Assembly: GCA_023213315.1 (NCBI GenBank)
Contig: JAKCPI010005313.1
Location: forward strand, 1 to 64,000
Length of the DNA stretch: 64,000 bases
Direction of reading: 5' to 3'
Origin: Euborellia annulipes
Lineage: Eukaryota > Arthropoda > Insecta > Dermaptera > Anisolabididae
Of the stretch, positions 10,581 through 22,800 are shown in pieces; the first letter of the stretch is position 1; every line of letters starts with the position of its first letter. Both the position numbers and the translations under genes were made by a program. The notes beneath the pieces are model-generated. The model was not told where the DNA came from. It saw only the letters and a program-made list of their open reading frames with translations, and made no database searches.

Positions 10581-11590
10581 TTTAGAATCTCCAAATTGTT
10601 ATCAACCATAAATTATTTTTCTTTAAATAAAAAAAATAATTTTAAATTTTTTCTTATCACAAATTAACAATTTCAACACATTTAATAATTCCGATAAGAA
10701 ATAAAGCTTTGCTACTTGTTTATTTTGTAATTTTATTGTTATTTCTAAATAATAACAACCATAGATTCATAATAGATATAGAAGTAATCAATTTTGGTCA
10801 CTTCCATCTTGCAAAAATTCCTAACTTTTTAGATATATACTGACATCTCTAAATGGCAGTGAGTCATTTGCGGAGAAGGGAGGAGAAGTATTTGGATTAT
10901 GGCATTTGACGTCCACCGACACCCATACAATCTATTCGTTGATAACTACTTATATATAATAAAACTTGAATAACATATGTTTAAGATAACACTCTATAGA
11001 TATATAAATTGTAAATTTAGGTTTATAAATTTCTCTATTGTTTCTTATGAAAACATACAATGGGAATGGAATAAAAAAAAACTTAGAATCTATAAGTAAT
11101 TTCTAAAGAGCCTGTCTCCAAGTCTTCATTTTATTCATCACAATCTTTTTACACCAAAAATCACATTTATTTATTTGAGTACTTTTTGGCTAGAAGACAC
11201 ACAAGATGGTAATACAGCCCTTATGCACAATGATAGAATAGAAAAAGTTCACTTCTTAGAGTCAGAGTTTCGCTTCCCCTCTTGAAAGACCGACACAATG
11301 TTAATTTTTTTTAATAAAAAAGGACGGAAATGACCTCAAATGCCTAAAAAAATTAATAAAATAACTTGTGTTGTCTTCTTGCAAGAAAGAATTATTATAT
11401 ATAGTATTTTTATTTTTTACTTTACTTTTATTTATAATTCTACCTAGTTAAGTTCCTAATTCTAAATTTACTCTTTCATTCAATCTAATTAATTAACACG
11501 CTTGAATCTTTTGCTGTAAATGCCTCTTAGATAAAACTATACTGGCAAAAACTACTTCAAATATAATCTATTATAATAAAATTGTTTGAC
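10581..11590. other. AT-rich spacer, nothing recognised
   Basis: No supported gene or named repeat. Confidence 0.4.
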
Positions 11591-11602
11591 TGATCGTAGG
11601 TC

Positions 11603-11632
11603 CTGATGAAGAGTGCGATCGGCACTCGAAAC
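11603..11632 (+). ncRNA. Hammerhead-ribozyme-like motif, best stem II in the window
   Basis: CTGATGA (11603-11609) and GAAAC (11628-11632) bracket a perfect 6-bp stem II, GAGTGC/GCACTC, with the 5-nt loop GATCG. It continues GTCGATAAA, the same GAAACGTCGA junction seen in the other PLE-like ends here. Stems I and III are not obvious from one copy, so cleavage activity is unproven. Confidence 0.55.
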
Positions 11633-11887
11633 GTCGATAAAATATGGACTTTTATTTTATTTTTCGTCTTGGCTGCTCATATACCACATCCTCATACTTC
11701 AAGTGGATTTCGGCTTACCACGAGTTATCAACTGGAAGTTTATTTACTGACATCGGGATGCGATAATCTGCGAAATTTTAATTTAGTAGCAAATTTGACC
11801 AGAAATGTCTTCAGGTACACCTATTAATAATTTAATTGACTAGATATTTAGACACAATAAAAATTTACAATAGAGGAAGGAGCAGGC

Positions 11888-12040
11888 GCTCGGGACCCGT
11901 GGCCCAGTGAGAAAACATTAGTTTCTTGTGCCTAGGGCCCTCGGTTCGCTTCCCGACTCAAACGAGAAAAATTTATTTCATTTGAATTGGCTATCATTCA
12001 TTTGAAATAAATATGTTTTAAAAAGACCCATAAAGAATAA
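11888..12040 (+). repeat. tRNA-derived SINE (family A)
   Basis: The head CCGTGGCCCAGTGAGAAAAC (A-box-like) and CTCGGTTCGCTTCCCGAC (B-box-like) is followed by AAATTTATTTCATTTGAATT and an AAAAAGACCC tail. Relatives: 14843-14995, 19280-19410, 30000-30145, 46525-46740 and 54420-54745. Confidence 0.7.
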
Positions 12041-12354
12041 TTCCTCTATTGTTAGATATACACTTTACAACTTCACAATATGGATACCAAATGGTATAAA
12101 TAAATATGCTTGGACCCTCTAATATATATCGTTTCTAAATACTGTGCATCGTTAATTGTCTATATGGCCTAAGATTCCGAAAAGGCTTAAAAAAAAAACT
12201 TCACAATAAAAATTGTCAATAATTAAGGCACTCAGCAAACTATCTAGTTAGCCTTTGTCTTTCTTTATAAAGGTCTCAGTCAAGTGCAAAGTTATCCATA
12301 AAATTTAATTTAACATATTTTTCTATGATTATTAAAGTGGTATTATTATTATTA

Positions 12355-12530
12355 TGGGAGTTTTTAATTATAGATCACATTTGTATTAATTATTTATTAA
12401 AAATATCAAAACTCTACAACGTTTCGACTGCGAAAAGGACTGCAGAATAAGCAGCCGAAACATTGTACAGTATTTATATTTTTAATAAATAATTAATAAC
12501 AAAATGTGGTCTATAATTAAAAACATAGAA
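12355..12530. repeat. Small inverted terminal-repeat pair
   Basis: The arms ATTAATTATTTATTAAAAAT and its complement flank CGTTTCGACTGC and GCAGCCGAAACATTG. Single arms of the same sequence recur at 17975-18060, near 18390-18600 and at 23720-23830, so it is a dispersed family with the GAAAC junction of PLE ends. Confidence 0.6.
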
Positions 12531-12635
12531 ATTTCTTGAATTGAATGGCTTTAGATATTCATTTGGAAAGAGGGACGGAAGCCTTCCGGGAACAGCAGCC
12601 AGTTTTAATAAAAAGCTTTATATTTCGTTGCCAAC

Positions 12636-12666
12636 GTTTCGTATTGCTAGTCGCACTCATCCTCAG
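12636..12666 (-). ncRNA. Hammerhead-like core in the left arm
   Basis: On the minus strand CTGAGGA (12666-12660) precedes a weak stem and GAAAC (12640-12636). Position 7 of the hammerhead core tolerates any base, so CTGAGGA fits CUGANGA. It is the inverted sister of the copy at 12965. Confidence 0.4.
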
Positions 12667-12964
12667 GACAAAGCAAAAATGTCAAAACATTTGTACAGGC
12701 TATGCGGTAATGGTAATTAATTTCATGTTTATACATGTATTTATTAGCTCGTAGGTAATGTACAATAATAAAACCTATTCTTTGACCACAAAAGGTTATG
12801 ACTGACACCGCATTTAAATAGCAAAAAATGGTTTGATCAAAGAATAGATTTTATTATTGTATATACCATCGATGGACTACGAACTAATAAATACATGTAT
12901 AAACATGAAATTAATTACCAATACAGCTTAACCTGTACTAATGTTTTGGCAATTTTGCTTTGTC

Positions 12965-12994
12965 CTGAGGATGTGTGCGTCTAGCACCCGAAAC
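12965..12994 (+). ncRNA. Hammerhead-like core in the right arm
   Basis: CTGAGGA (12965-12971), a GTGC/GCAC stem with loop GTCTA, then GAAAC (12990-12994) and GTCGGCAACG. A hammerhead of PLE origin is inferred from the core order and the repeat context. Confidence 0.45.
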
Positions 12995-13139
12995 GTCGGC
13001 AACGAAATATAAAGCTTTTTATTAAATCTGGCTGCTGTTCCCGGAAGGCTCCCGTCCCTCTTTCCAATTAAAAACATATTTTTTTTTATAATCGAAATTG
13101 GAGAAATGAATATTAGCTAAGAATTGTAATTACTCTCAG

Positions 13140-13570
13140 GAGAAAAAAAAGCCTTTTGTATGTTTAGGTGTCTATTTAATAATAATCGCGCGTCAGAATT
13201 TTAACCCTTATCCCCCTCTTTTCTGTGACGGCAGTCATCTACATTTATATGAAATCATTTATTTATATAAATTGATTAAAAAAGATTTTATGTGAAGATT
13301 ATGATAATTTTTGAAAAATAAATTTACGTATATTCATAACTTGAAAGAGCCATTGAAGCGAAATCTTTCACTATTATTATCATTCGAGTGACTTGGCCAG
13401 ATCCGAGTCAATGTCAGCTTTGGTTCTCTTTATCTGACATCTAGATATAAGCCTCATTCGGCGATAATCTAATCGACAGGTAGTGCGAAGTGAGCCATTT
13501 CATTAGAAATAGTCTAATATAAAGTTTTTTTTTTAAGCCGAATGTATTCAATAAGTTATTTGTGATAAAG
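13140..13570 (+). promoter_or_regulatory. Upstream region of gene B
   Basis: About 400 bp before the proposed first ATG are less AT-rich than the neighbourhood and free of recognised repeats, in particular 13380-13510. No TATA box at a convincing position was found. Calling it promoter is inference from location only. Confidence 0.3.
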
Positions 13571-13802
13571 ATGTGTTGCAGCCGAGGGTATAATACGATC
13601 AGTTCAGGAATTTTTATTCTGGTAGGAACATAAATTTTATCTAAATAATTATTTAGGATTAAATTAGTATTTAAATGAAAGTTGTGTTTAGAATTTTAGG
13701 ATTTTGACTAATAAATTTTTGAGACCTTTCCACTTAATCACAAATAGGTATCATTACGCTTAATTAAAAAAAAATATTTGTTGTAATATAATTTCTTATA
13801 TT

Positions 13803-13852
<50 letters not shown>

Positions 13853-16800
13853 CACTCTCTTTCCTCTCATCACAACCCCCCCCCCACCCACCTAAAAAAG
13901 AATTAAAATTAAAAAATAGGGGGTAATTTCTTATATTCATTACACGGTATATCTTCTTCTACCCTCTTTGAGATTCTGAATTTATTAAAACAATATCTTA
14001 ATAATTATTTAGTAATTTATTTATAAATTTTCACTTTCTCTTACCGATATATGAAATATATATAGAGATAAAGTAGTGCGATCATGTCAAAAATTCGATT
14101 TCGACATTTTGATGAATTCATACATGTATTAAGATCCCCTGAGCCCAAAAAGTGAGTCCCGCAAATTGGTCTGTGTGTTTGTCTGTCTGTGTGGACATTT
14201 TTAAGCATGAAGGAAATGAACTACGAGTTTGAAATTTTATATTTAAGTTAGGTACTCCCCCTGAAGCTGAACAAAATCTGCCAAAAAGTACTACTACTTT
14301 ATTGAAGTACTTTTTCATTTTTTTTTTTTCGAATTTCTCAAAACTGGCTTTGATTAAATTTAAAATAAATTATTTTTTTACATGTTCTTTTAAAAGCATA
14401 TCAGTAAAATTTTTCGTGTAAATTGTTTGAAATACACTTTACTGATACCGTATTTCAGATTTTCCAAATTCATTATTCGGCTCTTCCTTCCATAGAGCCA
14501 ATATTAAACCCCTAAGGGGATTTTCATGTAAATTTCGATTCAAAAGGGGCCGGTCCCTTTTGGAACTTTTTGACTTTCTCCTCCCCTCAATCTATCTCTA
14601 TCAAGATATGTAAGAGGGAAGGCTTGATACAAACAGGGTAATTTTGCATTAAATTTCATTTTGAGAAACTCGTTCATAATTATTATTGGCGGACAAGCAA
14701 ATCAATTTATTTATTATCTTCTTAAGATTTCTTAGAAGTAAAAATATGTGAAATTTCATTCTTATTTGACGACTGGTTACAAAAACATTACTTGCTTGTG
14801 GGCCCATTGTTTACAATTTTTTTATATTACAAATTATATATATTGGCTTCTGATACCAAAGGTCAAGGGTTCGCATCCTGTCTCGAGATAAAAATTTATT
14901 TCAATTGGATTGACTACCAATTCAAATTTAATAAATAGAGACAGGGCCTAAATGGCCTTCGATGGCCGAAAAAGACCTTAAATGAAGTTTAAAAAACAAA
15001 ATTATATACAGTATAATTTATAAATATAGGGTATACCAGTACAACTTTATTATATTTCTCTTATATTCTAAATATCTAAACTTGGTAAGGATCCCAAGGT
15101 GGGTGGGGGAGGCCTCTATGACTAGATAGAATTTTATCATATTTTTTCAACTCAAGTCTTATTTTATTATTTTTTTTTATTAACGAATCTTACATTCTTC
15201 CATCTTCTATTTTCTTCATGAGGTGTACCAGTGGGCATACACAATTGCTAGGCATTTTGACTTTGTCTAAATTGATCAGGAAAAAGATACTTAACATTTA
15301 ATCATGAGGTGAAATATTTAAGATAAGTCACTTTTTTATATAGCATTAATGATTGATTATTTTGCAAATTTTAATATACCAAATGCATATTAATTAATAG
15401 TCTAAGAAATAGAGCGATTAGTTTATTTTATATTCCCCTTTGATATAAATAAATTGCAACGATCTTCTCCTCAAGATTATTTTTAAGATTTAATTTGAAC
15501 AAGTTTTTGTAGAGTTGTGTAATTTTATGATTTTAATCAGACGAAAGTCCTTTTTAATACTAATTTGAATTCGAAATTAAAATATAACAAATCATTATTA
15601 CTCCCTTTCTTGTGTCACTGCCTCTTCATCTTTCATACAGACAAAATTTTAGAGCCGCCACTGGGTTTTATAATATTTTGGCCTCGTCTGGGTTCCGCAT
15701 CCGAGATTTTATTAATTAATTTACAAGTAAATTCAAAAAGAAAAATATGATTTTTTTCTCTTTGTCATTTTAAAAATCGAATGATTTTTTTAAATTAAAA
15801 AAGAATGATTCTGATAAATTCACTGATAAGTCTATTTTTTTTTTGTGAACTATTTGTTTAGTTTTAAATTGGATTAAAAGATATCCATCTAGAAATATTT
15901 GAATATATATTGTATTAATTATCAAAATATTTCGTAAAGAATTTTTATATAATTACGTCAGAGATATTTTGAATCTTTCTTCAACTATTCGACTGGCCTA
16001 CCTGCAAATCTTCGTAAGTTAGTTTTCATAAATTTTACAGAAGAAATAAAATGATATGTTGATGAAACGGGAAATTTTTTTTTTTTGTAAAATTTATGAA
16101 ATCTGACTTAGAAAAGAATTGCAATTAGACCATCATATTACTGTAGAATCCCGATAATTCGTATCGTCATGGGACAGACGGTTTGTTACGAATTATATGG
16201 AATACCAATTATCGGGAGTACAGAGAAGCTCAATTTCCCTCTCTTCTTTCCTCGATTCCTTTCAAGTTAACGAATGAACGAGAAAAACTTGTCTCTCTCA
16301 CTTGCTCCCTTCCCCCTCTTGAAAACAGTACGAATTAACGAGATTTTTAAGATGGAAATACGATTTATAAGACGTTTTAAGTGACCTCTAGCATAAAAAT
16401 AATACGAATTACCGAGTGGTCTGAAATGTATTGTTTTTATACCAGTTATCTGGATTTTTTTGGGACCTGCAAGTTTGTACGAATTAGTGGGAGATACAAA
16501 TAATCAGGCTACGAATTATCGGGATTCTACTGTATTTATGAATTATCAGTGCTACAGTATACTAGGATTTTTGTGTGCCGGAAGAGAAATTTTAGAGATA
16601 TTGATTATAGGAAATAAGATGTTAGAAGTCAGAGGCTCTGCCTCTATAAACTCTCCAATTGTTGAGATTTTCTGCTTTAATGATATAATGCCTCTATCAA
16701 CTAAAAATATAATTTAAAAGTTTATTATTTATTTATATATATTGCATTAATATATAAACAATTATATCTAGTATGCTTTCTACTAATTAATACGTGTTTA

Positions 16801-19800
16801 TTCAATTCATTAAACACCTTTCTTTTGTTTAATTGAATAAACATGTATTAATTAGCTCAACATATAATTATTATCGTGTAGGCCTCTCCTCCGCCCTTTT
16901 ACTGGCATGCACATCAAGAAATTGGGGAATCTATTCTAAAAAAGTAAAACTAGTTTTTTTTTTAGTACTTACATTCATTTAATGCAATCGGAAGCAAAAC
17001 CTTGGCATATTTATTTGATTGATATCTTTAAGGTTAATATGTGATTTTTTTAATGAAAGATTCCATAATAGCTTTTAAATATATTTATCTATATGTTTAC
17101 ATTAAATTGCTATGTTATGAATTCTAGAAATAAAAATACAGATATCAAACTTCTTTTAACGGCATGCACAAAATAAATTAGCTACCTTTAAAAATAGATA
17201 AGACTTATTTCTCGTTTATATATTAAGACAAATGATCACTGATAGAGCTGAATAAATCTAAGCATAATAATATTTTGAAACCTAAGTTATCTGAGTTGTT
17301 TTCACAATGGGAAGGCGCAAAACATAACTATATAAATAAAAATTACAAGTAGTGCGCTGCTAAATCAAGCATATTTATTTTAGATTTTGTCCAATAAATC
17401 GATTAATTGTATTATATGTATTAATATTTCCCTAGATTATGTATTAATATTACAAAATATATGCTTATCATAATTAAAATAAAGTTAATGAATCATTTTT
17501 ATAGTCAAGTAATAAATGAGGAGATAAAAATGATTTGTTTTGGCTTTACTGTAGTCAACGATATGGTGAAAATTAAATTTCTTTATTTTCCCAGCCAAAA
17601 CGAATAGAAAGTGTAATTGTTTCTTATGATATTATTATATATCTCTTCAAATTTAGTTCTATTATTTTTATATGACTATTGTTTATTCTAATCGAAAAAA
17701 TATTTTTTTTTGTTTTTAGATCGAAACACTTGCATTTGGAATATTGGCATGTTTGGGAATATCATTTTACAATTGTAATGAATCATATATTGATTCCTTA
17801 TCGAAAATCCCGCTTTGCTTGCTTTTATACTTCGGATATTTTTTCGGTAAGTATACAAAATCAATAAAAAATTTCTAATATTTTTTTTGGCGAATCAATA
17901 AAATAAAATATTGAATTTTTTCGACGGTGTTATATTTTTTTATTATAAAGATTAAAATTAATATAGTAATAATTATTATTATGGGAGTTTTTAATTTTAG
18001 ACCACATTTTGTTATTAATTATTTATTAAAAATAAATACTGTACTACGTCTCGACTGCTTATCCTGTTCAAGTTATTCGTTTCAAGATGGAAAGCGAATG
18101 CGGGACCGAAGGAGCATCAAAAAAAAAAGAAGAAACAGTTTCGCAGGCAAAAAAAGCAACCATAGAGTGTTTAATATTTTTTCAATATTATTAAAAAAGA
18201 AGAGCTTTTTGATACTTTTTCTATTATAAAAAAAAAAAAAAAAAAAATTATGCATAGTTGTTATAAAATATTTATTTTTATATCGCTGTTCTTCCTTTTT
18301 TTTGTAAATTGCCCATGTTTTGTAATCAAAACTGTACGTGGTGGAGGGGACTTGTTATCAATTTTGGATTCAGCACACTAAAAAACATATAGGGGAATTT
18401 TTAATTATAGAAAAAATTCCCATAATAATAATAAATCAAACCACAAAAGCTCTAATAAACACATGTGTGATAAATTTAAACTAAAAAAACATATAATTCA
18501 TAAAAAATAATCGATTCCGAGCTGAAAAAAAAAATTTGTTTTGCAGGCTAGTGTAATTAATACAAAATGTGGTTTATAAGAAAAAAAGTCCATTGATTGG
18601 TCTCATTTCAGAAATGCCTCGAGTTCAAACATATCTAAACATAAGTACTGGCATACTACTGAAAAGCGATCATATAGCTAAAATAATAAATTTAGAAAAT
18701 ATTTCTTTAATATTTTAGATCCCAAAGGATGTCCAAAAGGTGTAAAATTATTCGAAGAGATTGTCGGCGTTTCTGCTCCAACTACTTCACCAATTTCAGA
18801 ACGTAATCTTATTTTTATGCAAGTCTATGCAGCACTCAATTTCATCTGGGCTTTTTTCGCGCTTTTAATTATTGGTAAATTTTAATAAATAAATTTTTTT
18901 TTTTTTTAACAAAAACTAATAAATTAGCTAATTTATTTTCTTTCTTTTTTTAGTTTCACTTTGCTTTAAAAATAAAAAAACGTTAACTTTATTTATTAAC
19001 TTATTATTTATTATTTTCGGAATTCTAAATCTTATTTTGGATATTGTGGCAATCGCTGTTTATGTACCTGATTTTTATGAAACAGAGGTAATAATTACAC
19101 TCTCAATTCACAAATAAATTTATTACTATATATCTTATAACTTTTTAAAAAATACATAGGTTATTCAATTTAGTAGTGTTCAAATTGTTTCGAATTTAAC
19201 GACATTGAACTGTGCTGGAGAGAAATAAACTCTCAATTACTGTTTTGAACTGACTACTAATTTTATGATTGTTTTTTCCCACCTTCTGTGGCTCAGTGGT
19301 GTAAAACATTAGCTTCTTGCTAGGCGTTCATTTCCCGTCCTAATTCAAATCGATTGAAATAATTAGAGAAGTTGTCTAAAATGGCCTCAGATGTCAAAAA
19401 GACAAACTAATTAATAGGTATGAAATTATTCAAATTCCATGTTTAAAATATGATTAAGATAAAAGTTAAGGGGCATCAGGAGGGCACATTAAATCTTTAG
19501 TCCGAAACTACTTAGGCATTTTAAAGTATTTTTATATGCAGTTTTTTTTTTTTTTTTTAATTTTTTAAATTCGTGAGCATTTTACATAATATAATGCTTT
19601 TTTTTAATTAAAAAAATAATTTTTTTATATTTATAGGAAATGCAAAAAAAAACTTATGAAAATTGTAATTTTTCTTTAATTATAAAAATGTAAAAATCAT
19701 TAATATCCAACCCTCGGGTTTGGTGTGGTTGGTAACGTGCCTACCTTCTATGCCGAACATCGCGGGTTCGGACTCCAGGCAGTCGGATGAATTTATTTAA

Positions 19801-22800
19801 GCAAGGATAAATGAATTTTGAATTTATATAAAAATTAACGGCCAAATACAGGGGCGTATATAGAATTTTTCGGGGGGGGGGCTGATCTCACTCCGCGGAA
19901 CATTTTCTCTTCCTCTTCTGCGGAACCAAATTTTTTTCCGTCCGACAAAATATTTTACCTTTTTTTAGAGACGCTAAATTTTTGCCACGGATCCGCGGAA
20001 ACATTTCGGGGGGGGGGGGGGGGCGAGACCCATTATTCGCTTTATATTCCTATATATGTATATGCATTTAGGAAATTTTGGGGGGGGGCCCGCGCCCCCC
20101 AATAGCTAAGATCCTAGTCTAACAGCCGGCATTATCAGATCACTAAGCCTAAATTTATATATTTTTATGCTATTATAAATAATTATACAATATATAATAA
20201 TATTTATAAACTATTTATTATTAAAATAAATCAACTAAAATCAAACAAATACAGGATATTAAATATAGCCCTACCATCCTACTATCTGTTAGCAGATTTT
20301 CGTAATTGTTGGGCTTTATGACTAAATTTTTAAGACCCCTAACATGCTTTGTCTCCCGAAGCGCCTTAAGGAAATAATTGATTTGACAAAACAATTATTG
20401 TGAATTTAACAGAATAATTGTTGATTTTTCTCCCAAATTTTCTGTTTTATTTTAAAGTGTTTAATATATTTATTAATAGTTAAAATAATTTCATTTCATT
20501 AATAAAATTTATTTTGTTTACAGTCTCTGGAAGACTATTTAAAGTTTATTGGAATTGACAATATAGGCATTACGCTTCCGGATGATTTTGGAGATATTCC
20601 AAACCTTTTCACGGTTTTTATGATTGTAATGTTTGCTCGAGCTGGAGTTTTATGGATTGCTAACCTCATCGTGGTTATAGTAATGATTTGTGTTACTGCC
20701 TCTGTTGCTATTTGCAAAAGGGTACGTCATCTTGAATTAATCTTATCTTATATTATTAAATGAGCAATATATGTTTGTAAGCACATCAGTTCTCGAAAAC
20801 GGCTCTAAAGATTTTTTTTTTAATATATACTATTTCCGGTACTAATATGAAATTATGCTACGTCACATCTTTAGTAAAATTCTAATACTTTACTAATGTA
20901 CTTTTTTAGATATTTTCTCGAAATTTTCTTTAAAGATTTCTTTCAAATTTTAAATATTTATTATTTCCAGTACACAAAACAAATTTCGTTTGATCTCATC
21001 TTTGGGAAACTTAGAATACTAATACTTTACTGATGTACTTTTTTAGTTTTTTCCATTTTTCTCGAAATTCTCTTTAACAATGTCTTTAAAATTTTAAATA
21101 TTTACCCTTTGCGGCATACAAAACAAATTACGCTAGGTCTTGTTTTTGGGAAACCTAGAGTACTAGTACTTTACTGATGTAATTTTTTACTTTTTTTCCA
21201 TTTTTCTCGAAATTCTCTTTAACAATTTCTTTCAAATTTTAAATATTTACTATTTGCGGCATACAAATCAAATTACGCTAGGTCTTGTCTTTGGGAAACC
21301 TAGAGTACTGACTTTACTGATGTACTTTTTTAGTTTTTTTAATTTGTATCAAAAGAAAAAATCACCGAGCTCCAACTCAATCATCTCCGAATTTTATATT
21401 AAAAGTGCTAATGTATAAATTCTGATTAATATAGAAAAATCTCGATTTCATAGGGAAGTTAAAATTATGCTACCAAGATACGATTTCGATGCTTACTGCT
21501 ACACCACACCACTTCAATGTCTTTCTTATTAGAACACTTTAGAAGCAACTTGGCAGCTTCCGCTCTTGCAGCAATGACAGAGGATTTCGAGTTCAAAAGT
21601 GTTCTTATAAGGAAGGCATTGAAACGATAAGGAGAAACAGCGAGCATCTGAAAAGTAGACATGGTTTTTTTGAATATTTTTCTTTTACTTAATGATTGTT
21701 ACATATATATATATTATAAAAGAATTTTTCAATTTTATTTTAAACTATAATAGGAAATTTTTGTCGATTGTAGGTTTCGCCGTAGACAGAAAAAAAAAAT
21801 TAAAGAATCCATTGGAAGTAAAAAACGAAAATAAAATTTTTGAGGCCCAAAAACATCGATATTGTAGTATATCGTCACAATTATAAATATTTGGTGATGA
21901 TGATTATAAGATAATCTGGAAAGCCTGGAAGAACAAAACGACTCATTATTTTGCTGATCCTGCTCTTTCTACAATCAAATTAATTTTAACTTATAATTTT
22001 TTGTTTTATTTAGAAGATTTAAAAAAATATTAATAAAATAAATCGATTTTTTTATTTTTTTTATTCTCAAGATCACTTTTTCATATTTTGTTTGACATTT
22101 ATTGAGCTCTAGTAAAAAAAAATAAATGACAAGAGATTGTCCATATAAAAAGCTTATCTTTTATTTAATAGCTCTGATATCAGCAAATCTAACTGCTATG
22201 ATGATAATAATAATAAAAAGATAGAAGAGTAGAAAAAAATCAATTACTTTTTTTTTTATTTAATGAGGTGCGTATCTCCTTAGGCCCGGCTACTCAACTC
22301 GTAACAAAAGTGACGTGAAGGTATATTGATTCCATTGAATCGAAATTAACATCCAAATCCATCTAGGGATTTAATATTGGCTCTACGAAAGGAAGAGTTG
22401 GAAAATGAATTTGAAAAATCTGAAATATTACATCAGTAAAGTGTACTTCAAACAATTTTCAGGGCAAAATGAGAATATACATTTTAAAGAGGATCTAAAA
22501 AATAATTGATTTATGAATTTTAATCAAAATTGAATTTTGAGAAATTAGAAAAAAACTGAAAAAGTACTTCAGTAAAGTCCTAGTACTTTTTGTTCAAAAG
22601 CTTATTTTGAGTGTCCGGGAGGGTTCTAACTTAAATATAAAATTTAGTTCCTCAATTAATTCATGCTTAAAATCGTCCAGACTGATCAATTTGTGGGACC
22701 CACTTTTTTGGAGTCAGGGGACCTCAAAAAAAGTATATCCATCAAAATCTCTACATCGAATTTCTGACATGATCGCAATACTTTCTATATATTGTATATA

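Larger units (their letters stand above)
12560..13069. repeat. 510-bp inverted pair of PLE-like terminal repeats
   Basis: Arms 12560-12785 and 12828-13069 are inverted copies over more than 200 bp (for example GGGACGGAAGCCTTCCGGGA and its near-complement at 13037-13056; CATGTTTATACATGTATTTA and its complement). Each arm has a hammerhead-like core (12636-12666 minus, 12965-12994 plus). No coding sequence separates them, so this looks like a terminal-repeat dimer without element body. Confidence 0.75.

Noticed and set aside
16460..16717. 85-codon plus-strand frame
   Set aside because: It runs across the right end of the pogo-like MITE.
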